Of a DNA stretch of 64,000 nucleotides, positions 1 through 8,746 are shown one piece after another. The stretch spans positions 248,001-312,000 of the forward strand of contig NZ_JASNWE010000001.1 in assembly GCF_030283145.1 (NCBI RefSeq), read 5' to 3'. Both the position numbers and the translations under genes were made by a program. The notes beneath the pieces are model-generated. The model did not search any database. It was not told the DNA's origin and was given only the letters and a program-made list of their open reading frames with translations. Each line of letters starts with the position of its first letter. Positions within the stretch are counted from its first letter, which is position 1. The stretch comes from Actinomadura xylanilytica. Its GTDB lineage: Bacteria > Actinomycetota > Actinomycetes > Streptosporangiales > Streptosporangiaceae.

Positions 1-66
1 AAGACAGCCGTCAATCGCCTGGCACTGGCCCAGGCCGAGGAACTTCACATGGCCGCAGCTCGGTGA
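1..66 (+). CDS. C-terminal tail of an unidentified protein (cut by window edge)
   Basis: An open frame runs from the first base to a TGA and encodes 21 residues ending HMAAAR. The start lies outside the window. The piece is too short to assign to a family. It ends seven bases before the stop codon of the convergent integrase remnant. Frame and stop are visible; that it is a real gene end is an inference. Confidence 0.3.
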   Translation, partial: KTAVNRLALAQAEELHMAAAR

Positions 67-73
67 GGTCGCC

Positions 74-310
74 TCACCGCAGGCCGGCTTCGATGTCGCT
101 CTCCACCAGCAGCTTGGAATCGGCGCCGGGGAGCGCTCGGTAGAGCTGATCGAACTGCTCGGGGGTGATGATGTCCAGCGGCTTCTCCGGGACGGTGGGA
201 GTCCGCACGCCCTTGCCGGGATGGAGGTAGCTGACCTGGTCGTTGAGCGCGGTCGTGAAGATCGCGCTGAGCACCACCTTGTTGTACCTGATGGTGGCCG
301 ACGAGACGCC
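74..310 (-). pseudogene. Tyrosine site-specific integrase remnant
   Basis: The frame reads GVSSATIRYNKVVLSAIF, then TTALNDQ, then IITPEQFDQLYRALP, and stops after DIEAGLR. From memory this matches the stretch of actinophage and ICE-type tyrosine recombinases between the N-terminal SAM-like domain and the catalytic domain. In intact enzymes AGLR is followed by WGELTEL, the beginning of the catalytic Arg-His-Arg-Tyr region. Here a stop codon follows directly, and upstream of GVSS the similarity ends. The piece therefore lacks both the N-terminal domain and the whole catalytic domain and cannot be active. It probably marks an old integration event at the left edge of the window. Confidence 0.7.
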
Positions 311-406
311 GTTCTCACCTGCATGTTCACAGTCGATCGCGTGATCTGTCCAGGATGATGTGAACGATCATCATTCAGGGGGTTGATACCCGGCCGGATC
401 CTCTGC

Positions 407-2182
407 CTACGCGACGGTGGCCGGGTCGACCCGGCCCCTCGCCTCGCCGGCGCGAAGAAAGCGGCCGGTGCGACGCTGGCCGAGGCCGCCTGCCGCGGTG
501 CCCTGGCCGAAAGCGTACTGTCCGGCGACCAGGACCGCGGTCACGGCATGGTCGTTGCGGTTGACCATCCGCGACAGGTTCCCGAACGGTTCGAACGGGT
601 CCTCGGCGTAGGCGTCGAGGGAGTCGTCCAGGCGGGCAGGGTCGATGACGACCAGGTCGGCGCGGTCTCCTTGGCGCAGCCGGCCTGCGTCCAGGGCGAA
701 CCAGTCGGCCAGTTCCCCGGTCAGCCGGTGGACGGCGTGTTCGAGGGCCATGAAGGGGCGGCCCGCCTGCTCGGCGTCGTGGACGCGGCGCAGGAAGCGC
801 AGACCGACGTTGTAGAACGCCATGTTGCGCAGATGGGCACCCGCGTCCGAGAAACCGATCTGAACCCCCGAGTGTGCCGCCACCTTGTCCAGACGCTCGG
901 GCCGGTGGTTGGAGATCGTGGTGCGCCAGCGGATCGAGGTGCCATGCTCCAGGACGAGGTCCAGGTAGGCGTCGACCGGGTGCTGGTCACCGCGTTCCAC
1001 CGCGACCTGTCCGAAGGACTTGCCGACCAGCGAGGGGTCGGGGCAGGCGACGATCTCGGCATCGTTCAGGTCCCGATGCCAGACCCGGGGGGTGAACCGC
1101 TTGGCATAGTCGCGCTTGAACCACTGGCGGTAGCCGGGGTCGCGGAGCAACTCGTCGCGTTCGGCCTGCTCCCGCAGGTGCAGCGCGGCGGCGCCGGCGC
1201 CCAGCTCCTCGAAGATCACCAGGTCGATGCCGTCGGCGTACACCTCGAACGGCACCGGCAGGTGTTGCCAGCGGAAGTCACCGCCGAGGAGGTTCACCGC
1301 GCTGGCCGCCGGCGGCATGAGGTGGATGACCGCGGGGTTCGACTTGACGTCCGCAGCGGACAGCAGACTCGTCTTGAGCGGTTTGCGTACGGTTCCGATG
1401 CTGCCGAGCAGGAATCGTCCGATGTCGCTGGGCGACCCCACGTCCGGCGCAGCCTGCAGGATGCGGCCCCGGGCCCGCAACAGCCGTGTGAGCCGGCGCA
1501 TCTCGTTGCTCTTGGCGTAGGTGGAGGGCAGGGTTCGCGACCGGCACCGTTCCCCGTCGAGTTTGTCGAACAGCAGCCGTTGTGCCGACATCCCCACGAA
1601 GCCTGCGTCCAGTGCTTCTCGGAGCATCTCCACCATGCGCCCGAGTTCTGCGGGAAGGGGCCGCACGTCGTGCCGGGTCGCGCGGGCCAGACCCATCACC
1701 GCGGCGCGGATGTCGGAGTGCCCGATGAAGGCCGCGACGTTGGGTCCCAGCGGTAGCTCCTCCAGCGCCTCGGCGTACTCCGCGGCGTTCGACCAGGACC
1801 GTCGCCTGGAGAGCATGTCGATGACATGCCGGCGCGGGATGGCCTCGACGCGTCCGAACAGGTCCCCCGCGTCCTCGGGGGTGACGTGGACCGTGGAGAG
1901 CGAGCAGGAGCCGAGCAGGACGGTCGTCACCCCGTGCCGCAGGCTCTCGCTCAGTTCCGGAGCGGCGAGGATCTCGGCGTCGTAGTGGGTGTGGATGTCC
2001 ACGAGCCCGGGCAGGACCCACTGTCCGGAGGCGTCGATCACCCGCGGGCAGCCGTCCTCGTCCAGCGGCTCCGAGCTGACCGTGCCGACCTTGCCGGCGA
2101 CGATACCCACGTGGCGCACCGCGGAGGGGGCTCCCGTCCCGTCGAACCATCGGCCGCCCCGCACCACGACGTCGTACTTCAT
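407..2182 (-). CDS. N-acyl-D-amino-acid deacylase family amidohydrolase
   Basis: A 591-aa metal-dependent hydrolase of the D-aminoacylase branch of the amidohydrolase superfamily. Members remove the acyl group from N-acyl-D-amino acids or related amides in the cytoplasm. The N-terminus gives the small beta-sandwich (MKYDVVVRGGRWFDGTGAPS), followed by the HxH metal site in LPGLVDIHTHYDAE (His64, His66). The C-terminal sandwich LRQGDRADLVVIDP is typical. The ATG is preceded by a strong GAGGAGG 6 bases upstream, which decides the start against longer open reading. The length is normal for the family. It follows a TetR gene in the same direction after 281 bp, so co-regulation is plausible. The substrate cannot be predicted. 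Confidence 0.88.
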   Translation of the reverse strand: MKYDVVVRGGRWFDGTGAPSAVRHVGIVAGKVGTVSSEPLDEDGCPRVIDASGQWVLPGLVDIHTHYDAEILAAPELSESLRHGVTTVLLGSCSLSTVHVTPEDAGDLFGRVEAIPRRHVIDMLSRRRSWSNAAEYAEALEELPLGPNVAAFIGHSDIRAAVMGLARATRHDVRPLPAELGRMVEMLREALDAGFVGMSAQRLLFDKLDGERCRSRTLPSTYAKSNEMRRLTRLLRARGRILQAAPDVGSPSDIGRFLLGSIGTVRKPLKTSLLSAADVKSNPAVIHLMPPAASAVNLLGGDFRWQHLPVPFEVYADGIDLVIFEELGAGAAALHLREQAERDELLRDPGYRQWFKRDYAKRFTPRVWHRDLNDAEIVACPDPSLVGKSFGQVAVERGDQHPVDAYLDLVLEHGTSIRWRTTISNHRPERLDKVAAHSGVQIGFSDAGAHLRNMAFYNVGLRFLRRVHDAEQAGRPFMALEHAVHRLTGELADWFALDAGRLRQGDRADLVVIDPARLDDSLDAYAEDPFEPFGNLSRMVNRNDHAVTAVLVAGQYAFGQGTAAGGLGQRRTGRFLRAGEARGRVDPATVA

Positions 2183-2463
2183 GTGTCCTCCTCGGTTTGC
2201 CATCCTGCTCTTGTTCGGGTCAGCCACGGGCCGTGTACGCGGTGCCCCGGGGCAAGCGCGTCCTGACCGGGTCATGGGTGTCTGAGGGCGGCATACGACG
2301 GTGCGCTCCGGTCGGAGTCCGCGATCTAAAACGACACCGGGCAGGCGCCCCCCGCGGCGTCCTTTGGTGGGACGGTGCGAGCCGAGTTCGACGGTGAACG
2401 CTGCCCCGATCCGATCGCGCCGGCTCGGCCCAGTCGACACCGCTCGCCCCGAACCTGATCGTC

Positions 2464-3135
2464 TCAAGGGTCATCGGGCGGCTCCGCGGGTGTGGTGCCT
2501 GCGGCATCGTTCGGGACGGTGCCGTAGATCGTGCGCAGCCAGACCGTCGTCAGCGCTTGGATGTGCTGTTCCCTGGAGAGCCGGCCACCAAGGACGACAT
2601 GCTCCAACGCTCGGTCATTGAGGTCGAGCAACACGATGGCCAGTGCAGTGGCGTCCGCTCCTTCCGGGGCGTTGCCGGCCTCACGCTCGGCCCGGATCAT
2701 GTTCGCCACCGGCTCCACGAAGGACTGCCGGTCCGCCCCCCAGAGGCTTCTGACCGTCTCGTCGATCGCGCGCGTCTCCAGTACGGCCCGATAGATGTGG
2801 CGGTGCTCGTCCACCGCCTCGAAGAGGCGGCGGATCACGGTCTCGATACGCCACTCGGGGCTGCCCTCCCGGCCCACGAGCACGGCCGCGGCGGACTGGA
2901 TGTCGTCGTACAGCTCCCCCGCCAGCGAGGCCACAGCGTGGACCTTGTTCTCGAAGTAGAAGTAGAAGGCGGACCTGGTCACACCTGCTCGGCGGGCGAT
3001 GTCCGCGATGTTGACCGCCTCCAGACCGTTCTCCTGGAGGTGCTCCTTCAACGAGGCCAGCAGCGCCTCACGCCGCTGCTCCCCGCGGCCTGGTGGCCTC
3101 CGGTCGAGCCTGTCCGCCCGGTCCGCGGCGACCAT
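2464..3135 (-). CDS. TetR family transcriptional regulator
   Basis: A 223-aa regulator. The helix-turn-helix is clear near residues 45-75 (VNIADIARRAGVTRSAFYFY, followed by FENKV), with a helical ligand-binding C-terminal domain. The ATG overlaps the stop of the decayed monooxygenase upstream (TGATG), so the two were once translationally coupled. Upstream of the remnant lies a 9-bp inverted repeat between this unit and the divergent SDR, the natural target for this repressor. By context it probably controls itself, the amidohydrolase and the SDR; the effector is unknown. An upstream in-frame GTG would fuse it to monooxygenase sequence and is rejected. Confidence 0.88.
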   Translation of the reverse strand: MVAADRADRLDRRPPGRGEQRREALLASLKEHLQENGLEAVNIADIARRAGVTRSAFYFYFENKVHAVASLAGELYDDIQSAAAVLVGREGSPEWRIETVIRRLFEAVDEHRHIYRAVLETRAIDETVRSLWGADRQSFVEPVANMIRAEREAGNAPEGADATALAIVLLDLNDRALEHVVLGGRLSREQHIQALTTVWLRTIYGTVPNDAAGTTPAEPPDDP

Positions 3136-3690
3136 CAGACCCGGCCCACCAGGACCGGCGCCCCGGGCCTGGCCGCGCGGTACCTCCCGCACGGCGGCTC
3201 CTTCGTGCGCAGCTCGTGCTCGTAGACGAAGTAGTCCCCCCGTCGGGTGTGACGCGGCGAGTCCACCCTGTGCGCGGTGAACCGCCGTTCGTCGGCGGTG
3301 ATCATCGTCTCCAACTCCTCGGTCGGCGGAAGCCCGCAGAACCCCGCGCGGTACGCCGCGACCAGGCGGGCCTGATACTCGACCAGCGGGCATGAGCTGG
3401 GCGAAGCCAACAAAAGCAAGATCGTCGATATCCGGCCTGAAGATCCGTTTGTAAAGCCGGATGTGGTCGTTCGGTGCGCTGATGGTGGGGCCCGTCGCGT
3501 CGATGTGGACGTGTCGATTGCAGCAAGCGCTACGCACTGCTACGCCCGCTTGTTTTGCCGAAGGCCCAATTACCTCCGATTCGACCGGGGTCTCGAAGCA
3601 CAGGTCTGGCGCGCCGCGGTCGCCGAGCATCTTTCCGGTGGTCAGCCCACTGATTCCAGCGCCGATCACTGCGGTGATGGGAAGCGGCAC
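3135..3690 (-). pseudogene. Flavin-containing monooxygenase remnant
   Basis: Pieces of one FMO are spread over different frames. The FAD-binding start is PITAVIGAGISGLTTGKML (GxGxSG). In another frame come RIGGNWAFG and GRSSA, back in the first frame LYKRIFRPDIDDLAFVGFAQ, and in a third frame EYQARLVAAYRAGFCGLPP up to the stop. Family members are about 450 residues with a central NADPH domain; here only about 185 codons remain, so most of the middle is deleted and at least three frame changes are needed to rebuild the rest. It is non-functional. Its stop overlaps the TetR start, which suggests an original FMO-TetR operon. Confidence 0.8.
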
Positions 3691-3753
3691 GGAGCCTCTT
3701 TTGCGTGCAATCTATGACGAAGGTGACAGTCGTCACGGTAACGGCTATTTTTG

Positions 3754-3781
3754 ACGCACGTCAATTAATGTCGACGTGCGT
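3754..3781. promoter_or_regulatory. Inverted repeat, probable TetR operator
   Basis: ACGCACGTC and GACGTGCGT form a perfect 9-bp inverted repeat with a 10-bp AT-rich centre. It sits between the divergent FMO-TetR side and the SDR side and ends just before the ribosome binding site of the SDR unit. A second small repeat, GTGAC-agtc-GTCAC, lies at 3723-3736. The position and symmetry suit a TetR dimer; the assignment to the neighbouring regulator is an inference. Confidence 0.55.
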
Positions 3782-3793
3782 TAGGAGATCACG

Positions 3794-3931
3794 ATGGGTG
3801 ACCTGCGCAACGCGGTGATGGTCGGCGGAGCGTCCGGGCTCGGCCGGGACGGCGCCCAGGCCCTGGCCGCGAACGGGCGCGCCGACCCCGACCCCGACCT
3901 GCACGCCCACGTGACGCAGGCGTTCGCATGA
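3794..3931 (+). pseudogene. 45-codon SDR remnant, translationally coupled to the next gene
   Basis: An ATG with a good ribosome binding site (TAGGAG, 6 bases upstream) opens a 45-codon frame. It begins like a short-chain dehydrogenase (VMVGGASGLGRDGAQALAAN, with the GxxxGxG nucleotide-binding turn) but after residue 30 jumps to ADPDPDL and ends in QAFA. The rest of the Rossmann fold and the catalytic Ser-Tyr-Lys are missing, so it looks like an internal deletion of an SDR gene. Its TGA overlaps the ATG of the intact SDR (ATGA), so its translation may now serve to deliver ribosomes to that gene. Confidence 0.55.
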
Positions 3932-4782
3932 GTGCCCCGCGATTCGCCGGCGCCTCCGCGATCGTGACGGGAGGGGGTTCCGGCATCGGCGCGGCAATCG
4001 GCAAGGCGCTGGTCGAGGCCGGGGCCCACGTCGTGCTCGGCGACCTCGACGAGCAGGCCGCCAAGGCCGTCGCGGCTGAACTGGCCGGTCCCGGAACCGC
4101 CCGCGGCGTCGCGCTCGACGTGACCGACGCCGCAGCGGTACGGCGGCTCGTCGAAGAGGTGGCCGCCCAGCACGGCGGGCTGGACCTGATGTTCAACAAC
4201 GCGGGAATCTTCATCGGCGGCGAGACAGAGCAGATCTCGCCGGCACAGTGGAACGCGATCATCGACGTCAACATCCGGGGTGTCGTCCACGGGGTCACCG
4301 CTGCTTACCCGCTGATGATCCAGCAGGGGAGAGGCCACATCGTGAACACCGCGTCGATGGGCGGCCTCATGGCGGCCGGCCTCCTCACCGGCTACGCGAT
4401 GACCAAGCACGCGGTCGTCGGCTTGTCGCTGGCACTGCGGTCCGAGGCCGCCGCGCACGGCGTCGCCGTGACCGCCATCTGTCCCGCCGCGGTGGACACC
4501 CCGATCCTCGACAAAGGCGCGATCGGCCGGTTCCACGGCCGCGACTACTTCCTCAAGGGCCAAGGGGTGCGGCGACCGCTCGCCCCGGACGTGCTCGCAC
4601 GCCGGACGCTCGACGCCGTCGCCGAAGGCCGCGCGCTGCTCGTGACCCCGCGCGCCGCTCACATCGCGTGGCTGATCGGGCGGCTGGCCCCTGGTCTCGT
4701 ACAGCGCATGTCGATCCGCTTCGTCGCCCGGCAACGGTCCATGCAGGCGGCACGCGCGGCTCTCCCGCAAGAGAACCCCTGA
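3928..4782 (+). CDS. SDR family NAD(P)-dependent oxidoreductase
   Basis: A 284-aa classical short-chain dehydrogenase/reductase. The nucleotide-binding TGGGSGIG is at residues 14-21, NNAG at 90-93, catalytic Ser143, and YAMTK with Tyr156 and Lys160. Asp near residue 39 after the second strand suggests NAD rather than NADP, an inference. It interconverts an alcohol and a ketone; the substrate is unknown. It starts inside the stop of a truncated SDR frame (ATGA) and has no strong ribosome binding site of its own, so coupled translation is likely. It lies divergent from the TetR/FMO remnant unit and is probably under the operator between them. Confidence 0.9.
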   Translation: MSAPRFAGASAIVTGGGSGIGAAIGKALVEAGAHVVLGDLDEQAAKAVAAELAGPGTARGVALDVTDAAAVRRLVEEVAAQHGGLDLMFNNAGIFIGGETEQISPAQWNAIIDVNIRGVVHGVTAAYPLMIQQGRGHIVNTASMGGLMAAGLLTGYAMTKHAVVGLSLALRSEAAAHGVAVTAICPAAVDTPILDKGAIGRFHGRDYFLKGQGVRRPLAPDVLARRTLDAVAEGRALLVTPRAAHIAWLIGRLAPGLVQRMSIRFVARQRSMQAARAALPQENP

Positions 4783-4948
4783 GCGGCCGATGGGTTGGGT
4801 CAGTCGAGTCGACACAGAGAACTCGCAGGTCAGAGCCATGGTGATTCATGTCCCCTTATCCCCCTCCTCAGCTACTCGTCAGCCGGTACGGGCCACGCGC
4901 GCAGCCGGTGACGCACCGACCGGGCCTGGCGCTGCGGCAGGAGGTCAG

Positions 4949-5276
4949 GGCCTGCGCGTCGTGGTCATCGAGCCCGGCTTCGACACCGCTCTGGAACTTC
5001 TGAGCATCGACACCTACGACATCGCCGTCCTCGACCGCGACATCCCCGGACCGTCCGGTGACGAGATCGCCGAACACATCGTCGCCTCCGGCAGCGGCAT
5101 GCCGATCCTCATGCTCACCGCAGCCGACCGGCTCGACGACAAGGCCACCGGTTTCGAACTCGGCGCCGACGACTACCTCACAAAACCCTTCGAACTGCAA
5201 GAGCTCGTCATGCGGCTCAGAGCACTCGACCGCCGGCGTGCGTACAGCAGGCCACCGATGCGGGAGATCGCAGGAA
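4949..5276 (+). pseudogene. OmpR-type response regulator fragment
   Basis: The frame contains most of a receiver domain: IDTYDIAVLDRDIPGPSGDE with the phospho-acceptor Asp, then PILMLTAADRLDDKATGFEL and GADDYLTKPFELQEL with the conserved Thr/Lys region. The first strand with the acidic pair is missing, and the frame loses similarity right after the domain linker (ALDRRRAYSRPP). The winged-helix DNA-binding half is therefore gone. It cannot act as a transcription factor. The sequence after it runs into the convergent methyltransferase gene. Confidence 0.7.
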
Positions 5277-5374
5277 CAGCAGCCGGGCCGCCGCGTCCAC
5301 GCCCACAGCGTCGATCACCCCCGCGACATCGCCGTCACGCGTCTCGGTGGCGGCCAGCAGGCGTTCGACGTCCT

Positions 5375-6140
5375 TCATCGCCCTCCCCCCTCCCGGACTC
5401 CGACGTAGAGCCCACGGCCGGACCGGAAGGCGTCATGGGCGGTGTACTCGGCCTTCAGGCCGGCCCGGCGGAAGGCCGCCGCGTAGTCCTCCGGACGGAA
5501 CAGCGTCAGGCGCTGGACGTGGACGAAGCTCCTGATGCCGTCCTGTCCGGCCACGGTGTAATGCGTCTCCTGGCGGGCGGCGCCGCCGTCCCGGGTCGAC
5601 AGCGAGACCCGGGAGATCGTCCGGCCTCCGCCGCGGACGACGTCGTCGGCTATGTGGCCGTCAAGGAACCGGCCGGGCGTCCACCACGGTTCGACGACGA
5701 GGACGCCGCCCGGCGTCAGGTGCGCGGCCATCCGTTCGAGCGCCGCGTCCAGTTCGGCGGCCGTGGACATGTAGCCGACCGCGCTGTACAGGCAGCACAT
5801 GGCGTCGAAGGCGCGGCCGAGCGCGAAGCCGCGCATGTCGCCGGCGTGCACCGGCACGCCGGGCAGTTTGCGGGACGCGACGGCGCGCATTCCCGCCGCG
5901 AGGTCGAGCCCGGCCACCTCGCCGAACAGCGCCCGCAGCGCCACCAGGTGCTCGCCGGTGCCGCAGGCGACGTCGAGCAACGACACCGCGTCCGGACGGC
6001 GCGCGCACCAGCGCCGCGACCGCCGCCGCCTCGGCGGCGTAGTCCTTGCCCAGGCCGCGGTAGACGAGGGCGTAGATCTCACTCATCGCCATGCCGTAGG
6101 CGGCGTTGTCAGCGGCTTCGAGGGTGGTGCCGTCCGGCAT
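5375..6140 (-). pseudogene. SAM-dependent N-methyltransferase, frameshifted (TylM1/DesVI-like)
   Basis: The start ATG follows GGAGGG. The first 45 residues (EIYALVYRGLGKDYAAEAAA) lie in one frame, while the SAM-binding motif SLLDVACGTGEHLVALRAL and all the rest lie in another. The break is near 5990-6010, in a run of CGCGCGC. Joined, the protein would be about 250 residues. It resembles sugar N,N-dimethyltransferases of macrolide pathways (DesVI/TylM1 family): motif I, VEPWWTPGRFLDG, and a C-terminus ending GRGLYVGV. One extra base or two missing bases explain the break. It is either a true pseudogene, as its decayed neighbours suggest, or a sequencing error. The acceptor is unknown. Confidence 0.75.
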
Positions 6141-6284
6141 GGTGGCCCTCCGCGTCACTGTCGCACGTCCCTGCCAGGCTAAGTGGTCACTTTATTTTTG
6201 CCTAGCACCGGTGACATGGACGTGACCGCCGCAGCCGCCACATCCTTCCCCGCAGTGGTCATGAGCGGGGAAGACCCATCGCGT

Positions 6285-6410
6285 TCAGCCCATGGCCTGG
6301 GCGTACTCGTCCCTGAGTTCGGCCTCGCGGTCCCAGACCGACCAGCCGACCTCGCGGCCGTCGAGGTGCACCTCCAGCACGTCCAGGACGGCGTGCCAAG
6401 CGGAGCCCAT
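6285..6410 (-). CDS. Possible small protein or C-terminal gene fragment
   Basis: A 41-codon frame starts at an ATG and reads MGSAWHAVLDVLEVHLDGRE, then VGWSVWDREAELRDEYAQAM with a final Gly. The composition is protein-like (amphipathic helix, Trp-rich, acidic) and unlike the usual antisense noise. Reading back beyond the ATG it stays open for only 5 codons before a TAG. No ribosome binding site is convincing. It may be the end of a decayed gene in this degraded zone. No function is assigned. Confidence 0.35.
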   Translation of the reverse strand: MGSAWHAVLDVLEVHLDGREVGWSVWDREAELRDEYAQAMG

Positions 6411-6467
6411 CGCGGCGGCCTGCCTCGGCTACGTCCAGTCGCGGGTCGGACGGGCGACCAGGAACTG

Positions 6468-6614
6468 ATGGATCTGCGCTTCTCGCTCCGCGAGCCGCGC
6501 GCCTACCAGTCCACGCCGGACGAGATCATCGGGCTCGCGCGCGCCCACGGCATGACGCCGCGCCGGCGGTTCGGGCTGGGCGTCTGGCAGTGGTACTCGT
6601 TCGGCCGGGACTGA
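6468..6614 (+). pseudogene. C-terminal fragment, possibly of a methyltransferase
   Basis: The last 48 codons of this frame (REPRAYQSTPDEIIGLARAH then MTPRRRFGLGVWQWYSFGRD) look like a protein C-terminus, while the codons before it read as low-quality arginine/proline text. The pattern of a short helix followed by a beta hairpin rich in Trp/Tyr is common at the end of class I methyltransferases; this is an impression, not proof. The stop lies directly before the radical SAM start (one base between), so the two were probably one operon. Confidence 0.35.
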
Positions 6615-6615
6615 C

Positions 6616-8554
6616 ATGGACGCGCGACCGCCCAGGAAGATCGCCCTCGTCCAGCAGGGGATCTGGGAGACGCCGCTCGAATCGATGCCGCTCGCCTGCG
6701 GCTACCTGAAGGCGGCGGCGCTGGCCGACGACCGGATCCGCCGCAAGGCCGACCTGCGGATCTTCAACTTCAAGGGCGGCGCGACCGCGCCCAGCATGGC
6801 CTTCGAGCTGTTCCGGGACGGTCCGCCGGACGTCCTGGCCTGCTCGGTGCTCGGCTGGAACCAGCGCACCTTCGGGGCGCTCGCCGAGACGTTCAAGCAG
6901 CTCGCCCCCGGCGGCTGGGCCGTCTTCGGCGGGACGCACGTCGCCCATCAGGCCGAGCGGGTGTTCGCGCTGTGCCCCGGCGTGGACGTGGTGGTGAACT
7001 GCGAGGGCGAGTTCGCCTTCCGGGATCTGCTGACGGCCAGGCTGGACGGCGTGCCGCCCACCGAGCTGGGGCACGTGACCGGGATCTCCTACCGGGACCG
7101 GACGGGCGCCGTCCGCACCACGCCGGAACGCCCCCGGATCGACGACCTCGAGCTGATCCCGTCGCCGTTCCTGACCGGGGCGATCGACCTGACCGACGCC
7201 GACGGCCGGTTCCGGTACGACGTGGCGCTGATGGAGTCCAATCGGGGCTGCCCCTACAAGTGCGCCTTCTGCTTCTGGGGCGGCGCGGTCGGGCAGAAGG
7301 TGCGGGCGTTCTCGCGGGAGCGGCTGCGCGCCGAACTGGAGCTGTTCGCCGGGCACAAGGTGCACACCATCGTCCTGTGCGACGCCAACTTCGGGATGCT
7401 GCGGAGCGACCTCGACTTCGTGGAGGACATGATCGAGGTACGCGACCGGTTCGGCTACCCGCGCGCGCTGGAGACGTCCTGGGCGAAGAACAAGTCGAAG
7501 CTCTTCTACGAGATCGTCCGGCGGATGAAGCGGGCCGGGCTGAAGAGCTCGTTCACCCTGGCGCTTCAGACCCTCGACGACGAGACGCTGGGGCACATGG
7601 ACCGGCGCAATATGAAGGTCAACGAGTGGGAGGAGCTCACCTCCTGGCTCGGCGACGAGGGCATCGACTGCTACGCCGAGCTGATCTGGGGCGCGCCGGG
7701 CGAGACGCCCGAGTCGTTCATGGCGGGCTACGACCGGCTCGCCGACAGGGTGACGCGGATCGCCGTCTACCCGATGCTGCTGCTGCCGAACACCCGGTAC
7801 AGCGAACGGAAGGCCGACTACGGGATCGTGTCGGTCCGCGGTGACCGGGACGACTTCGAGTACGTCCTGGCGACCGGCTGGGTGAGCTTCGCCGAGAACC
7901 AGCGGATGCACCGCTTCCTGTTCTGGGCGCGGGTCGTCGCCGAGATGGCGGTGCTGCGGCACGTCTGGCACGGGTTGCGGCGGCTCGCCGGGATCCGGCA
8001 GTCCGCGGTGCTGAAGAGCCTGGACTCCTGGTTCGGAGAGGCCGACGACCCGTCCGCCGAACCGATGCGGGAGGCGATGCGCAGCGCGGTGTTCGGCGCG
8101 GGGGACTTCGGCGCCGGAGTCGCGTTCCTCTACACCGACCCCGCGGCCAAGCGGCTGCTGCGCCGATGGTGGACGGAGCGGATGACGCCGCTGCTGCCGC
8201 CGGAGGCGGCGCCGGTCATCGAGGATGATGTTCCGCTACGACCTGCTGACGATGCCGCTGGTGGGCGACGACGCCGCGCAGGCGGAGGGGACCGTCGCCG
8301 TGCGCGGCGAGGTCTACCACGTGCGGCGCGGCGTGCGGCTCGCCCACGACGTGCCGGCGATCACCGCCGCGCTGCGGGCCGGGGCGACTCCGGATCCGCT
8401 GCCCGGCCCCGTCACCATCGACCTGTACTACCGGGCGCACGCGGAGACCGCGGTCAACTCCACCAACCACGAGATCATCGTCCATTACCTCGGAATGCCC
8501 CTGGCGGAGATCACCGAGAACGCCGCGGCGGACGCCGGCGACTCGTATCGCTGA
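6616..8554 (+). pseudogene. B12-binding radical SAM enzyme (KedN5-like), frameshifted near its end
   Basis: Residues 1-200 form a cobalamin-binding Rossmann domain, and SNRGCPYKCAFCFWGG carries the radical SAM cysteines (Cys212, Cys216, Cys219). From memory the sequence is close to KedN5-type methylcobalamin-dependent C-methyltransferases of natural-product pathways. The first frame is good for about 536 residues up to PPEAAPVIED. Similarity then continues in the +1 frame from 8225 (MFRYDLLTMPLVGDD to the TGA) for 108 residues. Together they give about 645 residues, the normal size. Either one base was inserted in GAGGATGATG or the read is wrong. If real, the C-terminal domain is lost and replaced by a long arginine-rich tail. 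Confidence 0.8.
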
Positions 8555-8746
8555 GCCTGCGCCATCGGCCGCGTCCGCGGATCAGTACACCAGGATCGTC
8601 CTGCCGAGAAGGGGCGGAAATCCGTCCTGACCAGGGAAGTGTCACTTCCCGACCCGGCCGGCCTCACCCCCGCAAACCGGTCCCGAGAACTACGCTAAGT
8701 GGTGTTCAGTCGACTTATCGTCATCACCCTCGGAGGTGACCGTTCG

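Noticed and set aside
383..1756. Long plus-strand open frame opposite the amidohydrolase
   Set aside because: It is antisense to a clear enzyme gene; composition is Arg/Val/Gln-rich without domains. Long antisense frames are expected at this GC content.
6526..7971. Long minus-strand frame opposite the radical SAM gene
   Set aside because: No recognisable domain, and the sense strand carries the CxxxCxxC motif and B12 domain.
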